From Astropecten irregularis (Eukaryota; Echinodermata; Asteroidea; Paxillosida; Astropectinidae), in contig OZ020246.1 of NCBI GenBank assembly GCA_963971285.1, positions 20,443,217-20,507,216 on the forward strand: a stretch of DNA of 64,000 bases. The letters are read 5' to 3'. Positions 34,001 to 49,000 of the stretch are shown one piece after another. Position numbers and translations under genes: made by a program. Numbering within the stretch: the stretch's first letter is position 1; every line of letters starts with the position of its first letter. The notes under the pieces were generated by a model. It ran no database searches. It was not told the DNA's origin and was given only the letters and a program-made list of their open reading frames with translations.

Positions 34001-37000
34001 TGTTGGTGTGTACGTTTTCCTTCCTGTTTTTTTTTTTTTGGTTCAAAGTGATTAGTGCAATTCATAGTCTGGTCTTTGTGCTTGAAGTTGAGGGCTTGTC
34101 TTTGTCTTGCTCTGTTTTGTTTGAGGAGGCGTTAAAATATTCCCCCGCCCCAGGCAACGGCCTGCGGATCTAAGTGTCTGTTTGCTGAAAGGATAATGCT
34201 ACCTTTTTCAGCGAGAGTGGCGACAATCGTCGACAGTTCAGTCTCGTCAAGAAGGACAGATTTCCGGAGAGAGCGGTTATTTTGAGCGGATCGATGTATT
34301 TCGTAGGTTTTAGTTCATTGACCCCATGTACTTCATATGGGTTGGGTTGACTAGACTAGACATGACTACAAAGCTTATGTATCTGAATTTGATTTAGTCA
34401 GTGTTGATGAATTGAGGTAAGGTTTCAATCAACCGCTGAACATGTGAGACTTGGGTCTTGGGCCTCGGGTCTCTTTCGTTCTGCACTGACAATCCTTGCT
34501 CAGGATCGACAAGATTTCCATTTGACATTTTTGTTGTTTTCCCAGTTGTTACATTGCATGTGTTTGTTTGAATAGAAACAGTCTGCTGCAAGCTGCTTTA
34601 TACTGTATTTTTGTTTTGCTCAGATAGTCAGGATCGAGAGCCTGACGCTTTGATCCCTGCCGGATCTTTTTGAAAGGATTGAAGTGTCAGGCCGTCCTAA
34701 CTTTTGAGCATTATTTATTTCAGGCCATCGTGCTGGTCGTTGACCTGTTTGCAGTGCATTTATTTAGTTGCTTTGCTACACTTTTTTTTTTTTTGAAAGA
34801 AAATGGATGGGAAATGGATGATATACAGCCACTCTGAAGACTTCCCTTTAGAGAAATCTATATGCAGCAACTTGGGGATACATGCTCCAGAATCAAAACA
34901 CAAATCCAACTGGAAATGAATGTAATTGGATCCCAGAGTTGGGCACCATGGGAACACAAAAACATTACCACAGATTTTCTCATTTTCCCGTCTTGCCCTA
35001 TATATGTACAGACGTCACAAGCACACCGTGGAATTCAACCGTGAATCCATACCTTGGAAACTGACTCTAGCGCCACCGACAAATGAGCTCTGAATTCATT
35101 TCAATGTGGAGACTTAGTTACAATGCATCCAGACAATTTTCTCCCTCCTTTTTTTTTTCTTTTTTAATAGCGCTGCATCTTTCCCGAATCATTTATTTAT
35201 TATCCCCGGTTTACATGTATCTGTGTGTGTTTTCTGTGTTTTGTTTTGTCTCTGGAGCAGGGTACCGAGCATATTGCCTGCAGTGCTGTCAGCCGATGTG
35301 GCAGATGGCTAGCCTACTCAGACGTGAATCGAGTACGCATGTTTCACCTCATTCTCTCTCCACTGTCACTATCCAAGGTAAGAAGAAATAATCCTCCCCC
35401 CTTTCCATCTTTCCACGAGTCCCCCAGGGGCGTCGGGCCGATGAAACTTTTTTTTTCTGTTCATAAAATTTTAAATAGGCCGGAGAAGGTACTGCATCTA
35501 TAGGGATTTATTTAACCAATTTGGTCGTCGTTTTTTTTGTTGGGGAATTTCTTTTATCGGAATCATATCCACATGAGCAAGAATATCATTAAAGGTAGTA
35601 TTATACTTTGGTAAGAAATCAAAACAGAAATGTTCACAGATTTACCTATAACCTACAGGATATGAAGATGGTGGCGGTAGAAACATACCGTTAAAATGTT
35701 TCCGCCTGAAGCGGTGTATTTATCCAGAAATTAGTAAAATAACGACCAAAAATCTTTTTGATCTTTTAAAAGATCAAAATTAAAATAGAAAAGACTAAGG
35801 AAATACTGGTGCTGTTTTTCACTGTTTTCTCAAAAAGTGGGCACCGTATGGGACTGAAATTTTCACAGATGACTGCTACTGTATCTGTCTCGATATTTGC
35901 CCATGAATCTGTATTTCTTTGATAAAAACCAAAGTATGATATCACCTTTAAGGACAAGGAAAAAAACAAAGGAAGAAATGATTTCGAATATTAGCGTGCA
36001 GGAGTGCGGAATGATTGGAATTGAAAGAGAACATGTTGAGAACATGAGATGTGAGCAATGGCTCTCTCAGTGCATTCTACGCTGACAGCGTTTTCATCCT
36101 CTTTAGACAGATAATATGAGTCATACAGGTTTTTTTTGTTTTCATCATACGCGCAGTAGACATGATCGCTCACTGCGAATGAAAATGTAATGGTCGATGC
36201 TACGAGCATATAACATTCATGTTCTTCATGTGCAATGTAGTCAGAATCTGTTTTGGGTAAGAACATATCCAACCAGACTCTCACAGATTTTTGTGTTGAG
36301 TATCTTGCCCTAGATTTGTATGTAAATAATAAATATAAAATAATTAGTTAAGTTCTTGTTTGACCTTTAACCTCCGCAAATCCTAACAAGGCATGAATGC
36401 CACAGACCCGTGCTCTTTTTTTCTCTCTGTCCAGTTTTTCGAGGCATTTTTTTGTCAAGCTTTCCCCGTTTTCATTTCCTGACATTCTATCAGGTTCCGG
36501 CACTTCCATCTGGTCTGCAACCAGCGCATTTAATGGCGTTCACCAAAAACTCTGAGCAGCTCGTTCTGGCATCCCAAAGTGGAGCCATTCAGGTGAGTTG
36601 AATTCCTCCTCAGTTTTCCTCCTCATAATTTTTTCTTCTTGTTTTCTCCTTGTTTTCTTGATACACTCTGGGCTTTTCCTAGATGTACAATGGAAAGCTG
36701 TCCTAAAACTCTGTTTCTCTTTGAAACACCTTGCCCTGATAGTCAGGTTGGCGTAGCGGTTCTTTCCTCGCCTTTCACCTCTGGCGGACCGGGTTCAAGT
36801 CCGGCTTGGTCCACAAGTGGACTGGAATTTCAGTCCCTATCTGAATCTGTGGGTTTTACCCAGAAAATTACTCTGGGGTTTTCCTCACACCTTGGAAAAC
36901 TGTATCTTCTTCTCATCATCTTTCCATAAAAGGTATCATCAGGCTTTTGAGCTACAGTGCCGAGGGTGCATTTGAGGAATCCTTGGTTTCATTACCAGAA

Positions 37001-40000
37001 ATAAATAATGATAATAATTATGTCTCTTCACTGTGCCACCTATTGTCCTAAGAAAAATCATATTTTCCCATCTTCTGCCGTACGTCGTACTGGGCATCTT
37101 TCCTATAGTTATCCTTAACCTGGTATTCCTGTTGACCCTGAGTGCCTTGTTAAGGTTGAATTGCCATGAAAACACCATTTTTTCTCTGGCCTGTTGTTCT
37201 TGTTGTTGGCCTGTTCCTATTTTCTTTTCTTTCTTCTGAGCTCATTAAAAACAAAGATCATTGAAAGGTGTACAAAGAAAAATTGACTTGATGAGGATCT
37301 GAACCTGCGATTTCCAGAATACTGTACAAATGTGCTCTACTAATAGGCCTTATTCACAGTGCATTCATCCTACAGTGCAATCAAACTGAGGCTTGGATTC
37401 ATAATCTGGTACAATGGGACGCCACTTTAGCGAACACGTCGGGATGCACAAAAATTGTTCATTATAGTGAACAACGTTCAGCATGCCTCAGATACATTGT
37501 ACATAAAAATTGGGAGCCAAGGATGATGTTCGGTATAGTCCAAATGTTCGGTATTCGGTATTTGTTGTAGTGGCATTCCACTGTACCTGAATTGCAGTTA
37601 TCTTTTCTAATGGGTATACATGGAAGGTGACAAGATGGACGCACCGTGAATGAGGCGTATTTCGTTATCTAGCCCTATGTAAAAAGAAAAGAAAAGAAAG
37701 ATGGTTGTATAACAACAATGCTGCAGAATGTAGTTTGTACAGATTTTGATTGTCGGTCTGTGCCATCTTCTGATTTTTATGAATAGGTGGTACGAGTTGA
37801 TGCCATCCAGCCGACATTACAGCACACCTTTCCACCGATGGAGGACTCTATCAGCCACATGACAGTCAGTGACAATGGCATCTATGTCGCTGCTTCAGAC
37901 AATAAGGCTAACATCCTCGTGTACAATCTCAAGACCAAAAAGGTAGACGTACATACAGTGTTTTTGTTTTTAACCTGTGAAACAAAGAACCGTCTTCCTA
38001 TATTGGTCCTCCCTATTGGCTGTTGAGTTGACTTCATAAGTTGGCAAGGAGTTGAGAGGATTGCATACTTCTCATTGCTAAGCATTTCCATGGAGATGGC
38101 CAGGGGTCGATTTCACCAAACTCATCATAAACTTACTATCAATCATAGGACTTATGATGCATTGCAGCCCTACGTAGGATACGATGAGTAATCCTTCGTA
38201 ACTCGAGTTACAATCGATCGTAGGGCTTTGTGAAATCGACCCCAGGGCCCAGTTTTCATAGAACTTCTTAGCAAGAAATGTTGTTAAGCAATTATTTATA
38301 ATGCTATTATTAGCAAAGATTAAAGGAGCACCAATCAGAAGGAGCATACATTGCATCGGACTTTGGTTGGTAACCTTTTAACTGCTATAAAGCAAAGCAT
38401 TTGTGTAATAAGCAAATTGGTGGGCTTGAGTGAAATAGTTCAATTGAATTTATAGCCCCTTAGCTTACCGGCCAGAACGCTGAGCATATATCTCCATTTC
38501 TTTCAGAATTAGCTCGTTTGTTGGGAGTTGTTTGTAAGGTGCACTATTATCCATACTATACCTTCCAAATAATGTTCGTCAGTTTCATAGGAACTTTTTA
38601 TGCTGGCGCTGTGAGCGTAGAATTGATAAGAAATTCCATGCTTAGCCGATGCCCAATATTAAGCCTTGAGTTTCTAAGGGTATGTTCAGACAAGGGGCTG
38701 GCTTCGGGAATGGGTTACGGTTAATTGATGCCCACAGCAGGGGTTCCAGTACAAAACCAACAGTCACACAAATGTTTGAGACTAAACCCGACTGGGGTTA
38801 GCCCGAAGTTAGTCCCGAAGTGCTGAAAAATTGTGCCCCAACGGCGACTTTTGTCAGTAGTCCCAAAGCCAACCCCTTGTATGAACAGTCCATGCAAGGC
38901 GTAGATACATGTAGGTCAGGCCACATTTCACAATCTTCCTTGATAAGTTATAGTCATGCAAAGCAAGGCTTGCCAGTCGGCCTACTGTCACTCTATACTT
39001 CTCTCAAATTGCTTACAGTAGAGAAACATTCCCAGGCTGCCTTCACAGCCAAAATATTGACACTGTCCAAGTGAAAATAAGTGTGGGGAGTAGTCTCTGA
39101 TCATTTGAGATTTGGGGGAGAGGGGAATTTAAGTGATGCGAAATTTATTGTTTGCACTGTCATTTGATTTCCATTCCTGAATATATCTATAGCAATTGTA
39201 CTTTAGAAAGCATCAGGGCAATTCCAGCATAACGGACATGACAATCACACAGTTTTGGCCTTATTCAGAGGATCACATATGCCACTTGGTGTCATGTCCG
39301 TTACTGTCACACGAAGTGCATTTTCTCTACAACTGTTCAATGAAATTACATAAAATTTGATACATATGTCACTGATAGTTAAATGTGTCTGATAAGCCTA
39401 ATTAAAATTGTTTGCAAACTGCCAATCCTACTTTGTGATCCTCTGAATAAGGCAAAAACTGTGTGATTGTCATGTCCGTTGGAATTGGAACTGGAATTGC
39501 CCATCAGTCATTATGTGTTGTTGGGAACACTTACTGAGGAACAGTATTTCCTGACTGTCAAGGTTTTGAGGAGTGGTTTACTGTCGATGGGTTAGAAATT
39601 ACCCAGCCCCGTGTTTGACAATTCAAAGCATACTTCATCATCCTCTGACCATGTCATTGCTATTAACGTGTATGTTCGGAGCCGTGTTTAATGCCATGTA
39701 TAGTACCACAGGCTATATCATGTGAGTGGCTTGTACCGGCGCATGTCATTGCTCGAAGGAAATAATCAGTGGGGGGTTGTAGAATTATTATCCCTGGTCA
39801 TTGACCCACTTTGTAGCTCCTGGAAATCTTCTTGACACCCCCTCCCCTCCCCCCTCCCCGGAGGCTCGGTTGTTATTTATGCACACGAACGCCAATCAAA
39901 CACGTTGCATGCAACGAACAATGCTTGATGGAAACACATTGCCCTCACTGACAAATTAGTGGAGAGTATGGAAGAGAAGAATGTTAGCGGTATAGCCAGG

Positions 40001-43000
40001 TATATATGGTTATTTGTAGCGTGCTAGATAAGCAGCGTAGGGTTATTAATAGGCTCAAAGCTCTAAGGTTCAGTTGCCTTAAAACGCACAGCCCCCCTTG
40101 GGCATTTTTTGGGGGCTAGGAGCCTACCTGAACCCGATAAAGTCTAACGCTGTGTCGTTCGTTCGTTACCTCATGAAATGTACTTTGGGCGAGGTCGGGC
40201 AGGCCAGTGTAAAGGTACCGTGTCTGAGCTCTGTAGCCCCGTTCCATTCATGGGCGGCTAATACCCGTGATAACTGGAGATGGGTGTCAGTTGATCAAGT
40301 ATAGACTTTGTGACCAATATAGCTGCTCATTTTGCGGTCGTGTGAACACGGCAGGCCATTTTGGTTTTGACCTCAGAACCTGACTGCAGGTCTCATGGTT
40401 GCGGTTAATCTGTCTATCAGATTGGGATCAGTGAGAGATTTGAGTTATGAAGGCACGCTCTCCTGCCCCCCAAGTTATCCCCTTTAAGTCACTTGCTCCA
40501 TCTTTATGATTTGTTTTTCCCCCTTCCACAGTTGCAGTGCAGCCTACCGGGCTACAAGCACCAGCCGAGTGCCATGGCTGTGAACCCGCACACCCAGCAT
40601 CTGTTCATTGTCTACGCAGATCGCACCGTAGGTTTCTTGATCGATGACAGTCTGTTGCGCTTTAATAGTGGGCTATAGATGGGGGTATTATCACATACAG
40701 TGCAGAGTGACGGGGTTATCGTTAAATATGTCAAGTGCTCTGTACTTGGCACAGTGTCAACACTCACATCCCTTGCAGAGTGCCTTCTTAGAGAGAGTAT
40801 TATGGGATGGAGATTTGTGGTAACACCATGTTAATCATTTCTGTGTGAATATGTGTAGTTCGGTAGCAGAACGGCGGTACACCCAACACGTTGAATAGTG
40901 AGCTCTGTTCATCCTGAAGATGAACAGAGCATGCTGATCGAAATGTCAGGAATACCGCTGGTTCTTCTCAGAACCACGGATATTCACAAACAGAGGATAT
41001 CACTTCATATCTCCAAGTCATTGTACCTTCGCTAAAAGCTTAAAATATCGTCCTGAGAGAGTGGTGACAACTTCAGATATCTGATACAAAATGGCTGCTC
41101 GTTATGCCGTGTAAAGCATGGAGTGTTTGTAGCCAATTATCTATGAGCACTGATGTATAATCAGCCATTTTGTATCCATCCTAGGGACCCCAAATGAAGC
41201 TACACTCTCTGCAATAAGGGATTCCAATCCCTCATAGATAATAGCGCCCTCTAAAGTTTGTTCTAAGGAATAAAACACAAGTCAAGTTTTTTTCATTTTT
41301 TTTTACAAGCAACACTTTTGAATCTATTTGACGGATTGGAGATATGCACTTAACATCTGAATTCCCCAGACAACTAAGGACTCTTGTGATATCACATGAT
41401 CTGGGGCATACTTGTTTATTTTTCACAAGAAGAGGCTTGCACTTGTACATAGGCCGTGTCCCAAATCTCTGGCTGCGGCCGCAAATAACATACAAGTCTT
41501 TGGAAATGGCTGCTGTCACTGGCTAGTGGCTGCCATAGGTACATGTGCGTGTGTAATTTGCGGCCGTAGCCAGAGATTTGGGACATGGCCATAGTATCAC
41601 ATTAGGATACGACTGGCATAAAGGCACCAGACCATTGTAAAGCTATAGAAGGGTTACAATGCAGTCAGTTCTAACTTGAACCATGCGTTGTAGCAACAGT
41701 GTATTGGTTTACAGTCTGGAGACTTGAAATTTTTAGTGTGCACCTGCATTGAAATCAAGTCAGTGTACTAGACATTAATCAGACTTAATTCCGTGTAGAG
41801 GCTTGTTTAAGCCAAAGCAAACAGCTTTGACACATGGCTGTGACTGTTACTAAGGGCATTTCTCTGCACAGCCTAATGTGTCATTTCAGACACAAATTGA
41901 CCAAGCCGTAGCCGATTCGCTTAATACTAAGGTTTAGATTCTCAACATGTTCTTCCTTGCCTGCCTTCCTTCCCCTAGATGACCGAGTTTGACTTCATCC
42001 GTAAAGGATTAAACGCGTGGACCAAGCAGCTCCATAAAGTCGGACACCACGACGCATGGCTAGGCCGGCGGGAGACCATCACGTCGGTCACGTTTGACCC
42101 TGCGAATAAGGATCGTGTTCTATTGCAAGACTCGCAGGCCTTCTACGTCATCGACAAGAAGAAGGTATGTTGGAACTCGGGCTGTTAAAAATTCTGATTT
42201 AAGGGGCATGTACAACATTGGTTAAAAACCAAAACAGATATGTTCACAGATCTACGCATAAGTCACAAAGTATAAAGACAGAAATGGCAGAAACATACTG
42301 TGAAAATTTGTCAGCCTGAAATGCTGTTTTTGTCCAGAAAAGCATAAAACCAAATACCAAAACATTTTTTATCTTGAAAAGATTTTTGAAAGATCAAAAA
42401 TGAGACAGCTATTCCCACACAATTTGATGTAACAATTGCAACAGTTTTTCGCTGTTTTCTACTGTTTCCAATTATTAATTGACCTGAAAATTTCACAGGT
42501 CTGTTTTTATTCTGCAACAAATCAAATTATGAGCAGCCTGCAGCTGCTCTCTCACCTTTTAATACCAGTGTTGCACATGTTCTTTAAATGACGAATTAAT
42601 GATCTACATTAACTTTTCAAATCAGAGACTTCAACAGGTGCTCATTAGATCAGTTAAAAAATGAATTTCTGATTGAGTGATCGACAACAATATTTCAGTC
42701 ATCATCTATGATTCCTCTCTTAAAGACACTGTACTTACATCATCTCTTTGCAACTGTCATCAGTTTCAAATCCCTGGCAAATTATCAATTTATCCTTCGA
42801 AATCCAATTTATTTTGTATCTAGACAAAGCTCCGGCATTTTGTCTTTAAGAAGGCAGTTAATGTTCTATTGGTGATGACAGAAACCACCCCCCCGAAAAA
42901 AATGTTGGTAATTCTCGCCGAGAATCGCTGCGGGACACGCTCCAAACCAAATCAAATGAAAAGAAATGAAAAATCACGGGTTGTCAGTCAATAACCTCCT

Positions 43001-46000
43001 TTGAGAGCAGTGTCACCATATACACATCAATCTATATCCGGATCTAGTAATGGGATAGCACGGATATCGAGGTGTCCCAGCCAAAATCCATCGTTAGAAT
43101 TCACGCCCAGCATACATAACTGAAAACTGGGCTTCTATACACGTATATATATTTTGTTTAAAGCAAGATAAAAATGGGCAGTGCCCACCCTGAAAAAAAC
43201 ACTCTGGTCGTCTTTGGTTGTGGGCAGACGTATTAAGTGTCATTGCATGGATAGACCATGCAGAGGGTGATAACCTCAAGTTAGCCGATTTCAATAAAAT
43301 TTGGTGGACATGTACACTTGACCAACTTCTAAAAGAATGTAGAATATGAGCCAATTCTATTCAGTAGTTTTTGGATAAATGCCAAAAAGTGAATTTTGGG
43401 GTCTTCGGCGCCAGTTTTCAAAGATTTTCAAGTGGTTTTGGACAAGTTGCCATGAATCAAAAATGGTAAAAGCTACAATATTGCTTTTTCGCATGCAGCT
43501 TTCTGAACATACTGGCTAGTAAAATTCAAAAAATGTTTGAAAAATAAACTCTAATTTTGGAGTTATGGTCCTGAGAACAACCCTTACCCTAAGACATGGT
43601 GTTACGAATAGGTAGGTTTAGGCTCCAATAACTCAACTGCCACAGGGACATGAATAACAAAACTTGGTGGAAATATTACTAGTATAGTGGGCTTCCAAAA
43701 TCAGAAAGAAAAACTTTGGGCGCTCCTCTCAGTTTTGAAGGGTAACCATGGATATTATCATGAATTTGGAGCATTTTATAGTGCTGTCACCTATCAGCAG
43801 AATGTAGATCTATGCATTCAAAGCATAGGAGAGTTCCACATAGGATGGGGAGGGAAGGGTAGGGAGGTGGAAGGTGGTGAGAATGGTATTTTCTATTCTG
43901 AATGTGAATATATGTAATAATAGCAATGTGAAGACAATTTTAACTACCTTAAAGGAAATCATAGCTTATAACCAGATGACTAGACTCATTTTTAATGATT
44001 TTCCATTCCATACAATTCAACTAGAGAGAGCAATAGAGAAGAGGACAAAAATCTGTCGTGGGAACTATTCTTCATAAATCTCTTATTTCATGTTCATGTA
44101 CATTCATAGGATATAGATATATGCCAACGTTATTCGCAATATCACAATGCAAATTTCTCAATAAGAGTAAGGATAATCTATCCGACTGTAACGACACATG
44201 CACATAAACATTACTGAAATTACAAATGACTATCAGCCAAGCATATTTAATAGGATGGAGATATTGTCTTATCATGTCATCCTGAGCAAAACTGTAAATT
44301 TGTCAATTAAAGTAAAAATTGTGACCTATGGGGCAGTTTATGAATTAAAAAAAAAACCTGTTCACAAATCCACTTGCTGGATGACCTCAGTGTGCAGCCT
44401 GGACCTGGTCATCATATGGTTGGCAAGTTGATGCTAGTCATCAGAGTGACTGTCAGACTTTGTCAGGTGGCCACATTTCTGTTGGCAAGCTAGGCGAGAA
44501 AAGTAGATTGCCATCTGCTGTACATGTGTTGTCAGCTAGCCATCTTGTGGAAACCGGGCTTTGATTTTTCTGCAAACCAGTCCAGGATTTTCCTTCCTCC
44601 CAGTCTCAACGCCTCTGATGAATTCTTCAAAGAGGAAGTCTTTTACTGCAGCTGAAACTGCTTTGTTGTTTTCTTCTTTGCCTTAACTGCCCATCCATTT
44701 TTATTCGGACTGGGAGTCACGGACATCTTGGATTCAGTTGAAGTGGGCTGGTGTGATGATGCTGCTATTTGTAATACCTTTTCAGGCCACTCCCTTGCAA
44801 TGGCATCCAACTTACTGTCAGAAGCCGAGTCTGCAGTATGTCTTCCAACTGTCAAATGTTCAAACAAGGCCTCCTGAGTTGTAAAGGTCTTGTGACACGA
44901 GTCTTCAGTACAAGTGATACAAATACCTGACCTCATGCCACATCCAACTACTTTCTGTCTTAGAGCTCCAGCAGCAACCGCTGGATCAGAGTAGTCCTCG
45001 TTGACCTTGACCTTAGTGGGACCCTGGGGCTTGTTCTTCTTGAGAATGGCTTTGTAGGGGTAGAACTCTGGTTTTCCAAACTTGTACCCCCAAGTCACAC
45101 TCACTCCATCCTCCTGAAATTCAAAGTTAGTGAACTGGGTGATGTCAGGCCAAGTAACACGCTCTTCCATAGCCTCTTCACATATTTCAAGTACCGCAGG
45201 GTAGCATCCCCTAATACCCCACCATAGGTCCCCAAGGCAGTGTGCATTTCCAATGCACTAGTCACACTGTTGTCATCATTTACATAGCGGGTGATGTGCG
45301 TTTTCATTGGGGCTATCTTCCTGTCACACAGATCTTTACCAGCCTGGGCCTCAGAAAGGTCATACTGGCATATTTTCACATTCAGCCTCTTTCCAAGACC
45401 AGGAATGGCAAGTAAAAGTGGAGCACTGTGGTAGCATCCTGTGTTGTCTGATCTGAAGTACTATTCAGTGATGTGTGGTAATCAAGCCTCCATCTCCATC
45501 AGGGTAGCTTCAATCACAGACAGCATAGCAAACCAATTGCACAATGTTGACGAAGCAGTGGATCTGCAATAAGGAGAATAATCAGACACCCCAAGAACGA
45601 GTGAAAGATATATCGATATGATATTCCGACGCACATACAGACACAACGTATCCTCTGTGCCTGGTTGTTGGTGAAACTGTGCAATGTGTGCATAGGCCTA
45701 ACATATCCATGCATAAATAATATCAATTTAAACTATCTATAGACATCTCCGACTCGCATTCAAAACATGGCAATACCAAGGAGATAATTGCATGGGGAGG
45801 AGAATATTTGTTACTATAGAACGACACTTTTTGAAAAGTATCTTAAATATCATGTCAACATTCTATCATGGCTGCCAGTATTGGTTCCACTCACCTTGAA
45901 TTCATCGTCTTCTGTCTTGGTGACTGCAGCAGACACATGCCAGGAGATACCCTTTTCCCAATACCAATCCTGCTGAGCCTCTCTGAATGTGCAGGGCAGA

Positions 46001-49000
46001 AACTTCATGGTCCAGTCCATGGTGGTTAATGCCTGAGATGTCGTTAGATTAACCAGTATGTCTGATTTTGCCTGGACCTGGCTTTTCTGGCGCAGAAGGT
46101 GACCCTTTAGAATGAGGATTTGCTCTTCTGCTGTTTGTTTGTCATACAGCAGATGGTCTTGCTGCTTTGGATATCTGGTGTGAAAGAAGACCATATACAT
46201 TTTATGGCATAGCCAGAACTATTTTTGCATTAATCACAATTGTAATGTAGCCATGGGACTAAAACATTAACATTACCACCACCTAGATCACACATGCTTA
46301 AAATGCTATTGGTTAATATATCTAGACGTTGCCCAACGAATGTAATAATTTGCACCTACCTAATCCTATTGGCAATAAAACATTCCATATCTCAAACACT
46401 TCCTTCGAGACTGATGCCTGAATGGAACGGTCACGGCGAGGCTGTCGTTTTGAAGCTGCAGGATGGAGTGGGTGCTGATATTTTCTAGATGGCTTCCAGT
46501 TAAGGCCTAACTTAAAGCGATGGGTAGGACAGATGGTTATCTCCTGATCAACATCATCAAACAGCCCAGCACACAAGGCAATAAGTTCCCACTCAGTGTT
46601 TGGTGTGGTAGGCCGAGTAGGCTTAGTGCCACTACTGCTGTGTCGGGGCACTTTCTGACCAGAAAGATGACCAAGAATGTCCTTGTTGCACTTCGACAGG
46701 GTAATGCAGCTACATGTAGTTTCCTTTGGGTACTTTCTCATCAACCCACATGTCAAATCAGGCTGAACATGGTCAAACCCGCATTTAATGACCCTTAGGG
46801 TCTGAATTTCGTGATCCTCCTTTTGCATGTCTAGCTCATGCTGCATGGCTGCCATAATGTCTTACTCAGTAGACTATAGCGCCACAAAGAGTTTTCCCAC
46901 AGACAATCAAATTTTCAACCCCTATGTGATACGGTATGCATGTTGTAAGAGTGAAGGACTGTGGGAATGTGGTTGAATAGGCTTGGACATAGTATGATAA
47001 GGTTTCCTGGTGAAGAACTGGAAATCAAATAAATAAATCATCTCAAACTGGTGCAAAAACCGGTGCAAACTAGAGGTTTAAGGCCTAAATTACTCAAAAT
47101 AAATGAGCACGAAACTTCAAGGGCGACATAGCGCCCAAAGTTTTTATAACTTTAAATGAACCAACACTACTTCAGGTCTGTTGTAAACAAAAATTATGAT
47201 CCCAATCCCTGTGGCAGTTGAGAAATCACAACGTCAAGATGGTGTACTTTTCACAATTTAAGGAGGGGGGGTGTCTACTAATTGAAGGGACATGTGACCT
47301 TCCATGCTGCGGGTTATAAACAAAAGATGAAAATGGAAAGATACCTTAAGACCTCTAATTTGATCTTAAAGTAATTGTTATGTGGTCCTATTGCAGGGTA
47401 AGAATGAAAAAACTTTTAAAAATCGACATAATTGGCAATTTTGTAAAATAATTGCCATTTTTAATAGAAAATGCATTGAAATTGTTAATGCCAGTAAATC
47501 CTAAACGGCGCGATGTTTCACCGAACGGCTTAACCTGCCGTAATTGTACCCTAAGACGAAACTTTTGTGCAAATTTGAGCCAGATCCGTTATCCACCGGG
47601 TTATCACCTTCTGCAGATTTCTGCATGGTGTACTCATGCAATGACACTTAAGTGGTGGGCGAAAGAAGAAAACAGAGACCAAAGGACGAGGAAGCGAGTG
47701 CAAAGAATGAAAAATATGGCAGTTTTTCTTCGGCTTCCGTCCCAAATGTTATTGCCGTGTCTGGCCGACCCAGACAAATCTTGGCAAGCCTTCCTCCCCC
47801 CAACCTGACCCGAAAAGGCCAGAAACTGCCATCAAGCAAACAAACAAATAAAATCATATGATAAAATGTTGATAAAACGCCGTAACATTCATGCTATCTC
47901 GAAGTGAACTCGTCCCATATTCTTCTGCAGCTTTTATACAAAACATCCTCCTTCACCAACCCCCTCCAACCTTATTACCTAATCCCTTCCCTTATCATGT
48001 TATTCAATCTTGCCATACACATCTCTGCATACACTTAACCAGAATCAAAGTAGTCCGTCAGACAAACGCGTCCTATATTTTGACTTCAAAGACAAAATGA
48101 ATGAATAAATTGAATTACTCACACTTTAAAGCCCGTTTTTTTACCTTTTGTTTGAAAGCCGAGTGATTATCTGATACTGCTCTACTTTCCTTCTGCATGT
48201 CGCAAATACACAAATGTTAACGTTGATAACAAGAGCTCAACGACTGCTCTCATTTGTTGTGCAAAAAGTCTGATTTGGAAAGCAAGATTTTGGAAGGGCA
48301 TTTTTTTTTTTTTTTTCCCAGATTGCATTGAAAACAAAAGCATTATGTCACACAGATTTCCCTTTATACAACTAGCCGTAGGTATATATCATGTGACTTG
48401 CTGTCTTGCACTGCATCAGTGAGTGCTCCATAGCAACCAGGAGATTTCGAGTTGATAGCTAGAGGCAGGAAACAGGCCGTCATTAGTTATGCACTGAGCA
48501 ATTATAGTTATGTGATTCTGCATGCGTTGTGTCTGTTACTGTTGCTGTAAATTTATGTGTAACTTTGTTTCCAAGTGGAATTAAGAGATTCCAATCACAA
48601 ACCGGCAAAGGCACCATGTTGGAGAAAATAAACAATATTTTGTGTTAAACTCATAGAAATCGTGTGGGTTTTTTTTTTAAGTTGACTGAGCTGTGTTACA
48701 AAATCAAAAGATCAGAAAAAATAAGAATTGAAACTGCAAAATGTGGTTGATTTCATGAATAGAATTCGTGACAAGCAACAGCATTTCTCAGAGTATGTTA
48801 GATTTTTTTTCCCAAAGATTTGTCATTTGTCATTGTATTTTTTGGTCTGAAATAAGAAGCCCTATGCAATGTCGCCAACTTTTCTCTTTGAAACCCTCTC
48901 TTGAGCAACCCAAATAACAAACATTTATTGAGCAAGACATTTGTCGGTCTCAGCTTGTGCCTGGGTGTGGTTGAAACATCTTTAAAGATTGAAGTGACTG

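Noticed and set aside
47452-47808. 118-codon ORF
   Set aside because: It overlaps the inverted terminal block of the long-TIR element and has no recognisable domain.
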